NCBI RefSeq assembly: GCF_900090225.1
Contig: NZ_FMHY01000002.1
Span: 3,286,001-3,350,000, forward strand
Direction of reading: 5' to 3'
From: Micromonospora eburnea
Lineage (GTDB): Bacteria > Actinomycetota > Actinomycetes > Mycobacteriales > Micromonosporaceae
DNA: 64,000 nucleotides
A model generated the notes under the pieces. The model worked only from the letters and a program-made list of their open reading frames with translations, did not search any database and was not told the origin of the DNA. The first letter of the stretch is position 1; each line of letters starts with the position of its first letter. A program made the position numbers and the translations under genes. Below, piece after piece: positions 42,696 through 52,035 of the stretch.

Positions 42696-45600
42696 TCACA
42701 GGTTGGCGCAGTACCCGATGCTGACGGTGCTGGCACCCGGTGCCAGGGTCCGGTTCCAGTCCACGCCCCTGATCCGGTAGCTGCCGTCGGCCAGCCGTTC
42801 CCGCTGGAAGTTCCACGCGTCGTAGATGTCGCCCTCGAGATCGACGACAGCGGTCCATGCGACGGGCTTGGCGCTGGTGTTGGTGGCGGTGATGGTCGAG
42901 CAGTAGCCGCCGCCGCTGTCGGAGTTCCACCGGGCGATCGTGGTCAGGGTGACCTCCACGTTGGAACCGGCCACCAACCGGCCGACGCCCCACCGGGCGG
43001 TGCTCTGGTAGCCCACACCCTCCTGCTCGGCCCAGTTGCGGATCCCGGTACGAGCGCCGTTCGACGCGTCGTTGACCTGGAAGTCCAGGCCGTGGAACGT
43101 GTCGAGGCCGCCGTATTCGAGCAGGCTGATCGCCGCCTCGACGGTGTAGCCCGTCGCGGTACGCACGGCTGCGCTGTCCAGGCGGCCCGCCTGGAACGCC
43201 TCGTCGCCGGTGCCGAACGACACGACGTTGTCGGCGTTGATCCGGATCTGGGTGTCGTCGTAGCGGTAGGCGCCGTTCTTGGCGTTGCCGGCGTCGACGT
43301 AGATCTCGACCGAGTCCTGGGTCCACGGGTCGGAACCGGAGACGTCCACCGTCGGGTCGGTGACCTCGGCCAGCACGTAGAGCGTCTGGCCCCGCCAGAG
43401 GGTACGCACCTTCGCGGTCGCGCCGTCGGTGCCGGAGACCTTCTTGGCCGTGGTCACCGAGCCCGCGTGGGCCCAGACGGCGTCCACCGTGCCGTCGATG
43501 ACCGGCGCGGTGGCGGTCTCGCGCACCTCCAGGTACGACAGCTCCTCCACCAGGGTGAGGGTGCCGACCGCTCCCGGGGTGTTCCAGCCGGACGTGGTGC
43601 CGTTGTCGCGGACCCGCACGTCCAGGGTGAGCGTGTCGCCCCGGGCGGCGCCGGTCAGCGGCAGGCGGGCGACCAGATCGTAGCCGCCGTCCCGCTTGGC
43701 CACGACGGCCGGCACGTCACCGCTGCCGTCGCGGGAGACCTGGTACGTCTTGCCGCCCAGGACGAAGCTGACCCGGTCGTCGCCGGAAACCGTGGTGTCG
43801 TTGACCGTGACGTACGCCGTCAGGTGATCCGGTGCCCAGCGCAGCTGGAACCGCGCCGCGTTCTCCACCGGGTGCAGCGGCAGCTTGCGCCAGGTCAGAT
43901 CCTTCGGGGCGCCGGCGGTGAGGGCCACGTCACCGGCGAAGACGTTGGCGGTACGCAGCCGGGCGGACAGCTCGCCGTCCACCGCCCCGTGGTAGGCGGG
44001 CTTGGCCCGCAGGTTGTCGTCGAACAGCAATGGGGCGCCGCTGCTGTTCCGCCACGATCGGCCGTCGGTGAGACCCCAGACGGTGACGGACAGCAGGTCC
44101 TTAGTGTGCGCCCGGAAGATCCGGAAAGCGTCCCGGTAGTAGTAGCCCTGCTCGATCAGGTTCGCCTGGGTGACCGGGGTGCCCGTGGTGACGTCGAACT
44201 CGGTGACGGCCTGGGTCACCGGCAGGTCCTTGAACGCCGCCAGCGCGGCCTCCAGGCTGCTGACCGGCGTGGCCAGCGAGACGTGGAACTGGTGGCCCAC
44301 CCCGTCGATCGGCACGCCGCGCGCGAGCAGCCGCTGCACGAGCGCCCGGTAGCGGGCCTGCTTGCCGCTCTGCTCGGTGTTGTAGTCGTTGATGAACAGG
44401 GCGACCGGGTGGGTCTTCCCGGCGGCGGCGTAGGTGTCGTTGAACGCCTCGTTCGCGTACTGGAACGTCAGGTCGATGAAACTTTCGCCGAGGATCCGGT
44501 ACCACTCGCTGCGGCGCAGGCCGTCGGCGTACTCACCGCTGTCGCTGACCACCTCGTTGACCGCGTCGAACGCGTACAGCGGGTTGGTGGCGGAGCCGAA
44601 CGGACCGTACCGCTGGCTCAGCGACCTGGCGATGTTGAAGACGTGGGTGCGCAGCCGCTCGCGCAGCAGCTGCTGGTCGGCCGTCGACGTGGTCAGTGGC
44701 TGCCCGGCGGCGTCCTGGAAGAACCAGGCCGGGGTCTGGCTGTGCCAGACCAGCACGTGGCCGTAGACGTGCAGGTCGTTGTCCCGGGCGAAGTCCATCA
44801 GGGCCAGCGCCTGCTCGTGCGGGCGGAAGTTGCGCTCGCTGTCGTACCAGGCCTCGGGCTTCATGTGGTTCTCTGGCGTGATCTGGTTGAAGTGCCGGGT
44901 CAGCAATTGGGCGGCCCCGCCGACCGTCTCCCGGCTGTCGATCGCCACGCCGACCGGGAAGTCGGTGGTCTGGTGGATGCCGGTGAGGTCCTCGATGACC
45001 GGTGGCTCCGGCACCCGTACGACGATGTCGTCGACGAGGAAGTCGCTGGTGTTGCCGGCCACGTCCGCACCCTGCCAGCGGGTCTCGAAGTAGAGGAACG
45101 CGCTGTCCGCGGCCGGCATGGTGAAGCGGGCGCTCACCTGCGTCCACCCGGTGTTGGTGACCGTCTCGAACTGGGCGAGGGTGCTGAACGACTGGCTGTC
45201 GCCGGTCGTGCTGGCCAGGCTGAGCCAGACCTGGTCGGTCGGCTGGCCCTCGGCGAACCGTAGCCAGGCGTCGAACTCGTAGGTCACGCCCGCCGTCAAC
45301 AGGCTGGTCACGTCGCGGCCGAGGCCGGCGCCCTGGTTGACCCGGTTGGTGACCAGCGCCGCGGACGCACCCCCGTGCGCGACGTCGGTGAGCGTGACCT
45401 TCGGAGCACCCGGACCGCCGTCGCGCGGGCCCCAGCCGTCCAGCCCGTTCTCGAAGTCGGTGTCGATGGCCCTGGTGCCCGGCTCCGGCCCGCCGCTGCC
45501 GTCGGGCGCGGTGATCAGGATGTCGTCGAGGAGGAACGGGGTGCTGCCGTCCGCCTCGACGTAGAGGGTGGCGCTGCTGAGCCCCGCGGGCAGCGTGTAG

Positions 45601-46067
45601 TCGCCGCCGATCCGTACCCAGCCGGCCGCGGTGGCGGGTGCGCTGCCGCCGATCCAGGTGTAGGTGTTGGCGCCGCCGTCGGCCGGGGTCGCCTCGACGG
45701 TGAAGTGCACGCCGGCGGTGCCCTCGGTGCCCGCCGGCAGCTTCGCCCAGGCGCTGACCGTGTACTGCGTACCGGGGTTGAACACCGCGGTCGCGCTCGT
45801 CGCCGGGCCCTGCCAGTTGGCGGTGCGGCCGGTGACCGACAGGCTGTGGTCGCTCTCGTGGCCCTCGTCGGCGATGGCGAGGGTAACGGCGCCGCGCTGC
45901 CCCCACGGGGCGTACGAGCCGGACTCGAAGTCGTTGGAGAGGACGGTCTGCGCGGCGGCGGCCGGGGCGGGTGCGGCGGTGATGGCCGCGATGAGCGCGG
46001 TCGAACAGAGTACGGCGAGGGTCTGCGATCGGCGTCGTGATCGGTGGGACAGGTTCCAGAGGCGCAT
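42696..46067 (-). CDS. Multidomain secreted GH10 endo-xylanase
   Basis: 1123 residues from ATG 46067 (GGGAC upstream). Order: signal peptide ending near PAPAAAAQ; two CBM4/9-type carbohydrate modules (about 40-350); a GH10 catalytic domain (about 355-700); a linking beta domain; a CBM9-like module (about 850-1030, TAPVIDGTVDAVW onwards); and a C-terminal CBM2-type module (GGGYCSTITATNTSAKPVAW). Active-site signatures are YGHVLVWHSQTPAWF, DAVNEVVSD (acid/base Glu near 502) and AVTEFDVTT (nucleophile Glu near 622). It cleaves beta-1,4-xylan outside the cell. An 18-base palindrome lies about 110 bases upstream. Confidence 0.95.
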   Translation of the reverse strand: MRLWNLSHRSRRRSQTLAVLCSTALIAAITAAPAPAAAAQTVLSNDFESGSYAPWGQRGAVTLAIADEGHESDHSLSVTGRTANWQGPATSATAVFNPGTQYTVSAWAKLPAGTEGTAGVHFTVEATPADGGANTYTWIGGSAPATAAGWVRIGGDYTLPAGLSSATLYVEADGSTPFLLDDILITAPDGSGGPEPGTRAIDTDFENGLDGWGPRDGGPGAPKVTLTDVAHGGASAALVTNRVNQGAGLGRDVTSLLTAGVTYEFDAWLRFAEGQPTDQVWLSLASTTGDSQSFSTLAQFETVTNTGWTQVSARFTMPAADSAFLYFETRWQGADVAGNTSDFLVDDIVVRVPEPPVIEDLTGIHQTTDFPVGVAIDSRETVGGAAQLLTRHFNQITPENHMKPEAWYDSERNFRPHEQALALMDFARDNDLHVYGHVLVWHSQTPAWFFQDAAGQPLTTSTADQQLLRERLRTHVFNIARSLSQRYGPFGSATNPLYAFDAVNEVVSDSGEYADGLRRSEWYRILGESFIDLTFQYANEAFNDTYAAAGKTHPVALFINDYNTEQSGKQARYRALVQRLLARGVPIDGVGHQFHVSLATPVSSLEAALAAFKDLPVTQAVTEFDVTTGTPVTQANLIEQGYYYRDAFRIFRAHTKDLLSVTVWGLTDGRSWRNSSGAPLLFDDNLRAKPAYHGAVDGELSARLRTANVFAGDVALTAGAPKDLTWRKLPLHPVENAARFQLRWAPDHLTAYVTVNDTTVSGDDRVSFVLGGKTYQVSRDGSGDVPAVVAKRDGGYDLVARLPLTGAARGDTLTLDVRVRDNGTTSGWNTPGAVGTLTLVEELSYLEVRETATAPVIDGTVDAVWAHAGSVTTAKKVSGTDGATAKVRTLWRGQTLYVLAEVTDPTVDVSGSDPWTQDSVEIYVDAGNAKNGAYRYDDTQIRINADNVVSFGTGDEAFQAGRLDSAAVRTATGYTVEAAISLLEYGGLDTFHGLDFQVNDASNGARTGIRNWAEQEGVGYQSTARWGVGRLVAGSNVEVTLTTIARWNSDSGGGYCSTITATNTSAKPVAWTAVVDLEGDIYDAWNFQRERLADGSYRIRGVDWNRTLAPGASTVSIGYCANL

Positions 46068-46174
46068 CGGTGGTCCCTTTACGCGAATTGGATGGCGGTG
46101 GGGTGTGCCTGGCACCGGCTTTCCCTCGGCGGATCCAAGCGCGTGCATGCTATGACGGGCCCACTGCCGGGGCC

Positions 46175-46192
46175 AGAACTTCCGGAAGTTCT
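46175..46192. promoter_or_regulatory. 18-base palindromic operator candidate upstream of xylanase
   Basis: AGAACTTCCGGAAGTTCT is a perfect palindrome located 108-125 bases before the xylanase start, in a 195-base gap between two minus-strand genes. LacI- and ROK-type sugar regulators bind perfect palindromes of this length; no regulator gene is adjacent. Confidence 0.55.
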
Positions 46193-46262
46193 CGGAAAAG
46201 CGGCGAGACAGCAACGGCCGCAAGGATGGACGGATCGTGACGTTACGGGGGTTGACATTCCC

Positions 46263-47024
46263 CTATCGGCTGGGTCGGGATTTTCTTCTGCTCGTGACGG
46301 GACACGCGACGATCAGCAGAAGGTAGGACCAGACGACAGCCATGGGACCGGTTCCGGCCTTGACCTCGGCCGTATCCGCGACCGGCGAAGCGGCGAAGGC
46401 GGCGAAAGCCGCGCCGAAAAGCAGCGCCGCCAGCAGGTTGCACCAGCGGGGCGTCCAGCCGCGCCTGCGTACGCCGACCGCGGTGGCTGTGGCCGCGACG
46501 GCGAACGCTGCCTGTAGGAACGCCAACCCGTGGTGATAGGCGGACGCCCAGCCGCCGAGGTCGTACCGGTGGACGCTGAACCAGCCGGCGGCGTCGCGGT
46601 AGTGCACCGGTAGCCGTCCGTCGCCGACCTCGATCCACGGCAGTACGAAGAAGCCGAAGGCCATCAGGCCCGCGGCTCCGCCGACGACCAGCAGCCGCCA
46701 CGCCACATCGGTGGTAGCTCGCCGGCCACCCTCCTCGACCATGCTGGTGGATGGCCGCGCAGGCGCGGGATCACGTCGGGTCGGCACAGCATCTCCGGAC
46801 GCCGTCACCGGGGCAGGCGGCAGCGGCACCCGCTCCGCCTCGTCGGGGCCGGTCGACACGCCCGACGACGGTGACGCGGCGGCGGCCGGCGGGTCCGGTG
46901 CCGCGGGCAACGGGTCCACAACTGGCCGTTGCCATCCGTCCAACGCCTGCGGCGTCCACTGGGTACCGTCGAACCACCGGAGCGGAAAGCGGCCCGTCGG
47001 GTCCGGATACCAGCCCTGCCGCAC
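46263..47024 (-). CDS. DUF2510 membrane protein
   Basis: 253 residues from GTG 47024, with GGGAGG 8 bases upstream. The first ~30 residues are a DUF2510 motif (RQGWYPDPTGRFPLRWFDGTQWT), a short Trp-rich fold common at the cytoplasmic N-terminus of actinobacterial membrane proteins. A Pro/Ala-rich linker follows, then about four transmembrane helices (WRLLVVGGAAGLMAFGFFVL, LAFLQAAFAVAATATAV, CNLLAALLFGAAFAAFAA, VVWSYLLLIVAC). Function unknown; ends close before the xylanase promoter region. Confidence 0.82.
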   Translation of the reverse strand: MRQGWYPDPTGRFPLRWFDGTQWTPQALDGWQRPVVDPLPAAPDPPAAAASPSSGVSTGPDEAERVPLPPAPVTASGDAVPTRRDPAPARPSTSMVEEGGRRATTDVAWRLLVVGGAAGLMAFGFFVLPWIEVGDGRLPVHYRDAAGWFSVHRYDLGGWASAYHHGLAFLQAAFAVAATATAVGVRRRGWTPRWCNLLAALLFGAAFAAFAASPVADTAEVKAGTGPMAVVWSYLLLIVACPVTSRRKSRPSR

Positions 47025-47286
47025 GTCTGTATCCTCCCCGAGCGAAGCCAGTGGACGCCGCAGGGCGCTGGCTCGGCTCGTTCGGGGCCTGGCCACTGCC
47101 GACGCCGGCCGCCCTGAGTACAACGTACACGCGCGACCGGTCGACGGTCGCCCTCGGCGGGCGGCCGTCGACCAGTCGCGCCAGCGCCGGACGGGACGAG
47201 GGGGGACTCGGGACCCTGGTCCCGTCCGGCGAGGGGTGCGGCCAACTGTCGCCCTGGTGGGGCGACACAGATCCGTCGGGGCGGGG

Positions 47287-48573
47287 TCAGGCGAAGTAGC
47301 GCAGCCAGACGTAGGCCCAGGCCACGATTGTGGTGACGACGGTGGTGATGATGCCGTACCTGGTGAACTGCCAGAAGCCGATGGGCTGGCCGGCGCGGGC
47401 GGCCACCCCGAGCACCACCACGTTGGCGCTCGCCGCCACCGCGGTGCCGTTGCCCCCGAAGTCGGCGCCGAGGGCAAAGGCCCACCACAGCGGCTGCATG
47501 ACCGCGGGGTCGACGCTTTCGGCCACGATGTCCTCGACGATCGGCGCGGTGGTGGCGACGTACGGGATGTTGTCCAGGAACGCCCCGAAGACGGCCGAAC
47601 CGAACAGCAGCGAGGACGCGGCGGCGAAGTAGTCATCGCCGACGGCGCCCACCGCCCAGTGGCCGACGGCGCTGATCACCCCGGTCTCGACCAGCCCCCC
47701 GACCATGATGAACAGGCCCATGAAGAACACCAGCGTGGACCATTCCACCTCGGGCAGGAACTGCTCCGGGGTGGCGCGGGTGACCAGCACCATCGCCCCG
47801 GCGCCGAGCAGAGCCACGATGGCCGGTTCGAGGTGCAGGACGGCGTGCAGCGAGAAGGCGGTGATGACCAGGCCCAGGACAGCCAGGCAGCGCACCAGCA
47901 GCCGAACGTCGGTGATGGCCTTGCGCTCGTCGAGGGCCATCACCTCCGCGACCCGCTCCGGGTGGTACTCGAAGGAGCGACGGAACAGCCACCGGCACAT
48001 CACCACGAACACGACGAACGCCACCGTGACCACCGGCGCCATGTGCACCAGGAAATCGTTGAAGGTGAGGCCGGCTCGGCTGGCGATGATGATGTTCGGC
48101 GGGTCGCCGATCAGCGTGGCGGCCCCGCCGATGTTCGACGCGAGCGCCTCCGCGATCAGGTAGGGGACGGCGGAGACACCCAACTTGTCGCAGACCAGCA
48201 GGGTCACCGGGGCCACGAGCATGATGGTGGTGACGTTGTCCAGGAACGGCGACGCCACCGCCGTGATGAGCATGAGCATCACCATCAGCCGGTACGGCCG
48301 GCCCTGGGACTTCTTCGCCGCCCAGATCGCCAGGAACTCGAACAGGCCGGTCCGCTTGACGATCCCGACGATGATCATCATGCCGAGCAGCAGGAAGATG
48401 ACGTTCCAGTCGATGCCGGCGTGTTCGGAGAAGAAGACGTCGTTGCCGGGGACCAGGCGTAGCAGCGCCATCAGCCCGGCGGCGGTCAGCACCACCGCGA
48501 CCCGGTGGATCTTCTCGGTGGCGATGAAGAAGAACGCCACCGCGAAGATGGCGATGGCGGCGGCGGCGCTCAT
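47287..48573 (-). CDS. ArsB/NhaD-type ion transporter (IT superfamily)
   Basis: 428 residues with about eleven transmembrane helices. The family signature segments are clear: SPFLDNVTTIMLVAPVT, NIGGAATLIGDPPNIIIAS (with the conserved GDPPN) and GAFLDNIPYVATTAPIVEDI. These occur in ArsB, NhaD and SLC13-like carriers. No arsenic-resistance or regulator gene is next to it, so arsenite efflux cannot be claimed over Na+/H+ or dicarboxylate transport. A strong hairpin lies in its 5' region. Confidence 0.9.
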   Translation of the reverse strand: MSAAAAIAIFAVAFFFIATEKIHRVAVVLTAAGLMALLRLVPGNDVFFSEHAGIDWNVIFLLLGMMIIVGIVKRTGLFEFLAIWAAKKSQGRPYRLMVMLMLITAVASPFLDNVTTIMLVAPVTLLVCDKLGVSAVPYLIAEALASNIGGAATLIGDPPNIIIASRAGLTFNDFLVHMAPVVTVAFVVFVVMCRWLFRRSFEYHPERVAEVMALDERKAITDVRLLVRCLAVLGLVITAFSLHAVLHLEPAIVALLGAGAMVLVTRATPEQFLPEVEWSTLVFFMGLFIMVGGLVETGVISAVGHWAVGAVGDDYFAAASSLLFGSAVFGAFLDNIPYVATTAPIVEDIVAESVDPAVMQPLWWAFALGADFGGNGTAVAASANVVVLGVAARAGQPIGFWQFTRYGIITTVVTTIVAWAYVWLRYFA

Positions 48574-48655
48574 GGCCGACCCCCTGGCGGGCCGTCGGCC
48601 ATCGTGCGGCAGGTCGCGTGCGGGTGGGGATTCGGTGTCCAGGTATGCGCTGATG

Positions 48656-48683
48656 GCGGTACGGGCAGCAGGACCCGTACCGC
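48656..48683 (-). promoter_or_regulatory. Stem-loop in the 5' region of the transporter gene
   Basis: GCGGTACGGG (48656-48665) and CCCGTACCGC (48674-48683) form a perfect 10-base stem with an 8-base loop, 83-110 bases before the transporter start. It could be a leader regulatory structure or a terminator of the upstream gene 48767-49183. A third related block, GCGGTAC, follows at about 48691-48697 and could pair alternatively. Confidence 0.45.
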
Positions 48684-48766
48684 GAATGGGCGGTACAAAA
48701 CAGCCTCCGAGAAGCAGTGACGCGCCGCCGACCAGCGGGCGGCGGTGAACGGGTGACGTTGAGCGT

Positions 48767-49183
48767 TTAGTGCGTCACGGAGGCGGGCGGACCCCGGCAC
48801 CCGAGGATGACCGGGGTGCGCGAGGGCACCGCGGCGGCCCCCGCGTCGGAAAGGACGACGTGGTGGCCGATCGGGTCGAGGTGGACTCGGGGCGGCAACA
48901 CCGCGTGGGGCCCGCCGTCGCCGCCGCCGTCACCGGTGTCGCCGTACGGCGGGTCGCAGGTGCCCGACTGCGTCCAAGCAGCGGCGCCCGCGGAGAAGGT
49001 GACGCCGGTGGCGGTGGCACCCAGCGCGGAACGCGGCTTCACCTGGAACGCGTCGCCCGGCCTCAGCTCCGGCGCGGCGCTCATCCCGATCAGCAGCATC
49101 CCGACGCCGGCGACCACGGCCAGCACGATCGCCAGGGGCCACGCCGCGAACCGGTGACGGTCGACCTCGTGGCGGACCCTCAT
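48767..49183 (-). CDS. Small membrane-anchored protein of unknown function
   Basis: 138 residues from ATG 49183 with GGGAGGTG upstream. A transmembrane helix (PLAIVLAVVAGVGMLLIGM, about 16-34) follows a charged start; the remaining ~100 residues would be outside. They contain Gly/Asp-rich and beta-like stretches and two Cys residues. I recognise no domain. It precedes the transporter on the same strand by about 190 bases. Confidence 0.65.
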   Translation of the reverse strand: MRVRHEVDRHRFAAWPLAIVLAVVAGVGMLLIGMSAAPELRPGDAFQVKPRSALGATATGVTFSAGAAAWTQSGTCDPPYGDTGDGGGDGGPHAVLPPRVHLDPIGHHVVLSDAGAAAVPSRTPVILGCRGPPASVTH

Positions 49184-49378
49184 CGCGGCACCTCCCAACG
49201 GTCGCAGCACGGGCTCGGGTAACGGCTTGGGCACGAAAGTCTACCGAGTGGGCCAACCGTCCTTTGAGATCCGCTGCTCGGGCGCGGGCGATGAGGCTGG
49301 GCGCGGGCCCGGCGGAGCATCCGAGCCGGCCGGCGACTGTAGGGTTGACGCCCACTCGGCGCGAGGGCGGGGCGGGAC

Positions 49379-50173
49379 ATGCGGGTGGCGACGGCAAGCG
49401 CGGCGGCACGGGTCGGCCGCACGAACGAGGACTTCACCGGTGCCGTGCCGACGGCGGCGGTATTGATCGACGGCGCCGGCATCCCCGGCGCCGAATCGGT
49501 CTGCCGGCACGGCGTGGCCTGGTACGCCTCCCGCCTGGGCGGCAACCTTCTCGGTCTCCTGTCGCTCGGGCGGGATCGAGGCCTTCCGGCGCTGCTCGCC
49601 GAGGCCATCGAGCAGGTGACCGACGGTCACCGGGACACCTGCGACGTCACCGACCCCATCAGCCCGTCGGCGACCGTGGCGATCCTGCGCCTCTCCGACG
49701 GCCTCATCGAGTATCTGGTGCTCGGGGACTCGGTCCTCGTGCTCGACAGCGCGGCCGGCGCGCCGCACGTCGTCTCCGATCCCCGGGAGGTGATCATCAG
49801 CCGGGCGTACGAGTCAGCGCTCGACGCGATCCCGGCGGGCAGCGACGAGTACCACCGCCTCCTCCGGGAACTGCGCGCCAACCGGAACCGGCCGGGTGGC
49901 TTCTGGGTGGCCAAGGACGACCCGCGGGCGGCGGACGAGGCGATCACCGGAATCCGCCCCGTCTCCGAGCTGACCGGTGCCGTCCTGCTCAGCAACGGAG
50001 CCAGCCGCCTCGTGGACCGGTTCCGGCTCACCGACTGGCCCGGGGTCATGGCCGTGCTGGCGTCGAGCGGACCCGCCGAGATCATCCGCCGTGTCCGGCA
50101 GGCGGAGGCGCGCGACGCGGTGGCCGCGGACGACGCGACGATCGCGTACTGCACCGACCTCGATGGGGGCTGA
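49379..50173 (+). CDS. PP2C-like protein phosphatase domain protein
   Basis: 264 residues. The compact fold shows PP2C elements in order: GRTNEDF, LIDGAGIPG (metal-binding DG), VLGDSVLVL (GDS) and DDATIAYC near the C-terminus. The domain is complete in length though weakly conserved, as in many actinobacterial single-domain phosphatases of unknown target. No kinase gene adjacent. It is a stand-alone gene convergent with the VOC-family gene. Confidence 0.8.
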   Translation: MRVATASAAARVGRTNEDFTGAVPTAAVLIDGAGIPGAESVCRHGVAWYASRLGGNLLGLLSLGRDRGLPALLAEAIEQVTDGHRDTCDVTDPISPSATVAILRLSDGLIEYLVLGDSVLVLDSAAGAPHVVSDPREVIISRAYESALDAIPAGSDEYHRLLRELRANRNRPGGFWVAKDDPRAADEAITGIRPVSELTGAVLLSNGASRLVDRFRLTDWPGVMAVLASSGPAEIIRRVRQAEARDAVAADDATIAYCTDLDGG

Positions 50174-50243
50174 GCGTCGGCAGCGGAGCCGGTCCGTCGT
50201 ACGCCTCGCCGCCGACCCTCCGCTCTTCTCCGCCCGACCTGGC

Positions 50244-50693
50244 TCAGGAGACGCAGAACTCGTTGCCCTCCGGATCGGTGAGCACGGACCACTCACCCCC
50301 GGGTTCCTTGACGTGACGGACCAGCGTCGCGCCGTGCGCCCGCAGCCGGGCCACCGTCGCATCCCGCTGGCCTCGATCGGCATGGACGTCGACATGGAGC
50401 CGGTTCTTTCCCGCCTTCGGCTCCGGAACGCGGTTGAACAGCAGTCGCCTGCCCAGGCCCGTACCGCTGACCGGGTCGAACGGGTCGTCAGGATGCCGGA
50501 CCGCCGCGGCGTCCCGCCAGAACAACCGGCCCTGGAACTCGACACACAGGCTCTGCTCGACCGTCCCGGCGGCGAGCAGACGCTCGATCAGCGTGCTGTT
50601 GTCCTCGATCTGGTAGCCCAACGCCTCCGCCCAGAACGCGGCCTGGCGGTGCGGGTCGCCCGCGTCGACAACCAGTTTCCAACCGAGTGCCAT
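50244..50693 (-). CDS. VOC (glyoxalase/bleomycin-resistance) family protein
   Basis: 149 residues from ATG 50693, with AAAGAGG upstream. The two beta-alpha-beta-beta-beta modules are visible: VVDAGDPHRQAAFWAEALGYQIE at the start and NRLHVDVHADRGQRDATVARL plus VLTDPEGNEFCVS at the end. His101 and the terminal Glu145 fit a metal site. The substrate is unknown; glyoxalase-like or sequestration functions are possible. It is divergent from a WYL-domain regulator, which probably controls it. Confidence 0.9.
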   Translation of the reverse strand: MALGWKLVVDAGDPHRQAAFWAEALGYQIEDNSTLIERLLAAGTVEQSLCVEFQGRLFWRDAAAVRHPDDPFDPVSGTGLGRRLLFNRVPEPKAGKNRLHVDVHADRGQRDATVARLRAHGATLVRHVKEPGGEWSVLTDPEGNEFCVS

Positions 50694-50788
50694 GAAACCT
50701 CTTTCCTCAGGATGCGTACTGTTCGTATCCCGCCCGGCGCGCGGCGCTGGTCGGTCATGGCTCCAGTCTCCCGCGTATAGCGGACAGG

Positions 50789-50813
50789 ATCGTTCCGCGA
50801 TCTCTGGAACGAT
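50789..50813. promoter_or_regulatory. Inverted repeat in VOC/WYL divergent promoter
   Basis: ATCGTTCC (50789-50796) and GGAACGAT (50806-50813) are perfect 8-base arms 9 bases apart, ending 6 bases before the regulator start in a 126-base divergent region. A likely operator for the WYL regulator itself. Confidence 0.55.
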
Positions 50814-50819
50814 GGGTGC

Positions 50820-51779
50820 GTGACCGTCGAGACGACGACCGAGCGGGTGCTGCGGCTGCTGGCGCTGCTGCAGCGCCGGCCGTCCTGGACCGCCACCGAA
50901 CTCGCCGCGGAGCTGGGGGTCACCGACCGTTCGGTCCGTCGCGACGTGGAGCGGCTGCGCGCGCTCGGCTACCCCGTGCACGCGACGGCGGGCGTCGGCG
51001 GCGGCTACCGGCTCGGCGCGGGCACCCGGCTGCCGCCGCTGCTCCTCGACGACGAGGAGGCGATCGCGACAGCCGTTTCCCTGCGGCTGGCGGCGGGAGG
51101 CACGGTCGCCGGGGCGGGCGAGGCGGCGCTGCGGGCGCTGACGAAGCTCGACCAGGTGATGCCGTCCCGGCTGCGCGCCGAGGTGCGGGCGGTGCACGGC
51201 GCCACCGAGACCCTGGTCGGCCCCGGGGTCGAGATCGACGCGGAACTGCTGGTCACGCTCGCGCGGGCCTGTCGCGACGCCGTCCGCGTACGGTTCCGGT
51301 ACGCCGGCCGCGACGGCGGGGAACGCGAGCGCACGGTCGAGCCGGTACGGATGGTCACCACCGGCCGCCGCTGGTACCTGATGGCCCGGGACGTCGACCG
51401 CGACGACTGGCGCACCTTCCGGCTGGACCGGATGCGCGAGGTGGCGGCGACGACCTGGCACTTCCGGCCGATGCCGCATCCGGATCCGGTCGCCTACGTG
51501 CGGCGGTCCGTGACCGAGGCGCCGTACCGGTATCTCGCGCGGGTGCGGCTGCGCGCCCGGCCAGACCAGGTTCGGGAGTTGGTGCCGCCGCAGGTGGGGC
51601 ACGTCGAGGACGATCGCGACGGGTGGTGCGTGCTCGTCGTCGGCGGGGAGAACCTGGAGTGGCTCGCCGCGCACGTGGCCCGGCTCGGCTTCGACGCGGA
51701 AGTGCTGGAGCCTCCGGAGCTGCGGGAGGCCGCCGCCCGGCTCGCCCGTCGCCTGGCGGCGATGGCCGGGACCGGCTGA
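50820..51779 (+). CDS. YafY/WYL-domain transcriptional regulator
   Basis: 319 residues from GTG 50820. An N-terminal HTH_11 winged helix (RVLRLLALLQRRPSWTATELAAELGVTDRSVRRDVERLRALGYPV) is followed by GVGGGYRLGAG, the usual beta-wing of this group. The WYL domain (about 140-220) has VRFRYAGRDGG and GRRWYLMARDVDRDDWRTFRLDRM, and a WCX C-terminal domain ends the protein. WYL domains bind nucleotide or nucleic-acid ligands in some relatives. It likely acts on the divergent VOC gene. Confidence 0.93.
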   Translation: MTVETTTERVLRLLALLQRRPSWTATELAAELGVTDRSVRRDVERLRALGYPVHATAGVGGGYRLGAGTRLPPLLLDDEEAIATAVSLRLAAGGTVAGAGEAALRALTKLDQVMPSRLRAEVRAVHGATETLVGPGVEIDAELLVTLARACRDAVRVRFRYAGRDGGERERTVEPVRMVTTGRRWYLMARDVDRDDWRTFRLDRMREVAATTWHFRPMPHPDPVAYVRRSVTEAPYRYLARVRLRARPDQVRELVPPQVGHVEDDRDGWCVLVVGGENLEWLAAHVARLGFDAEVLEPPELREAAARLARRLAAMAGTG

Positions 51780-51865
51780 CCAACCCGGCCGGTCCGCCCG
51801 GCACCGCGCCCGGCAGGTCGGGTACGCCGTGTCAGCGCCGCCCGCCCGCGACTCACCGGCACCCC

Positions 51866-51895
51866 TTGCCAGGAATCGACGAAATTCACTACATT
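51866..51895 (+). promoter_or_regulatory. Candidate promoter for CBM2/Cip1-like gene
   Basis: TTGCCA (51866-51871), an 18-base AT-rich spacer, and TACATT (51890-51895), about 140 bases upstream of the secreted-protein start. A GCCGCCGTACGGCGGC stem sits just downstream in the predicted leader. Confidence 0.5.
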
Positions 51896-52035
51896 GGCCG
51901 ACGGGCGCCGCCGTACGGCGGCTGCACGTCGCGCCCGAGCCGGGCATTTCCCGTACGCATCGTCGCGTCGGCACGCGAGGTCTTCGCAACTCCGTACCGC
52001 CGGTCACCGGCCGGCGGTCCGCCGAGAGGACCCCG

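Noticed and set aside
41880..45263. Very long plus-strand frame across the membrane-protein and xylanase region
   Set aside because: It crosses the ends of two convincing genes and a terminator stem and has antisense-like composition.
48505..48720. Possible tRNA or small RNA in the transporter 5' region
   Set aside because: I looked for a T-loop GTTCRAN pattern and acceptor pairing and found none; only one stem-loop is clear.
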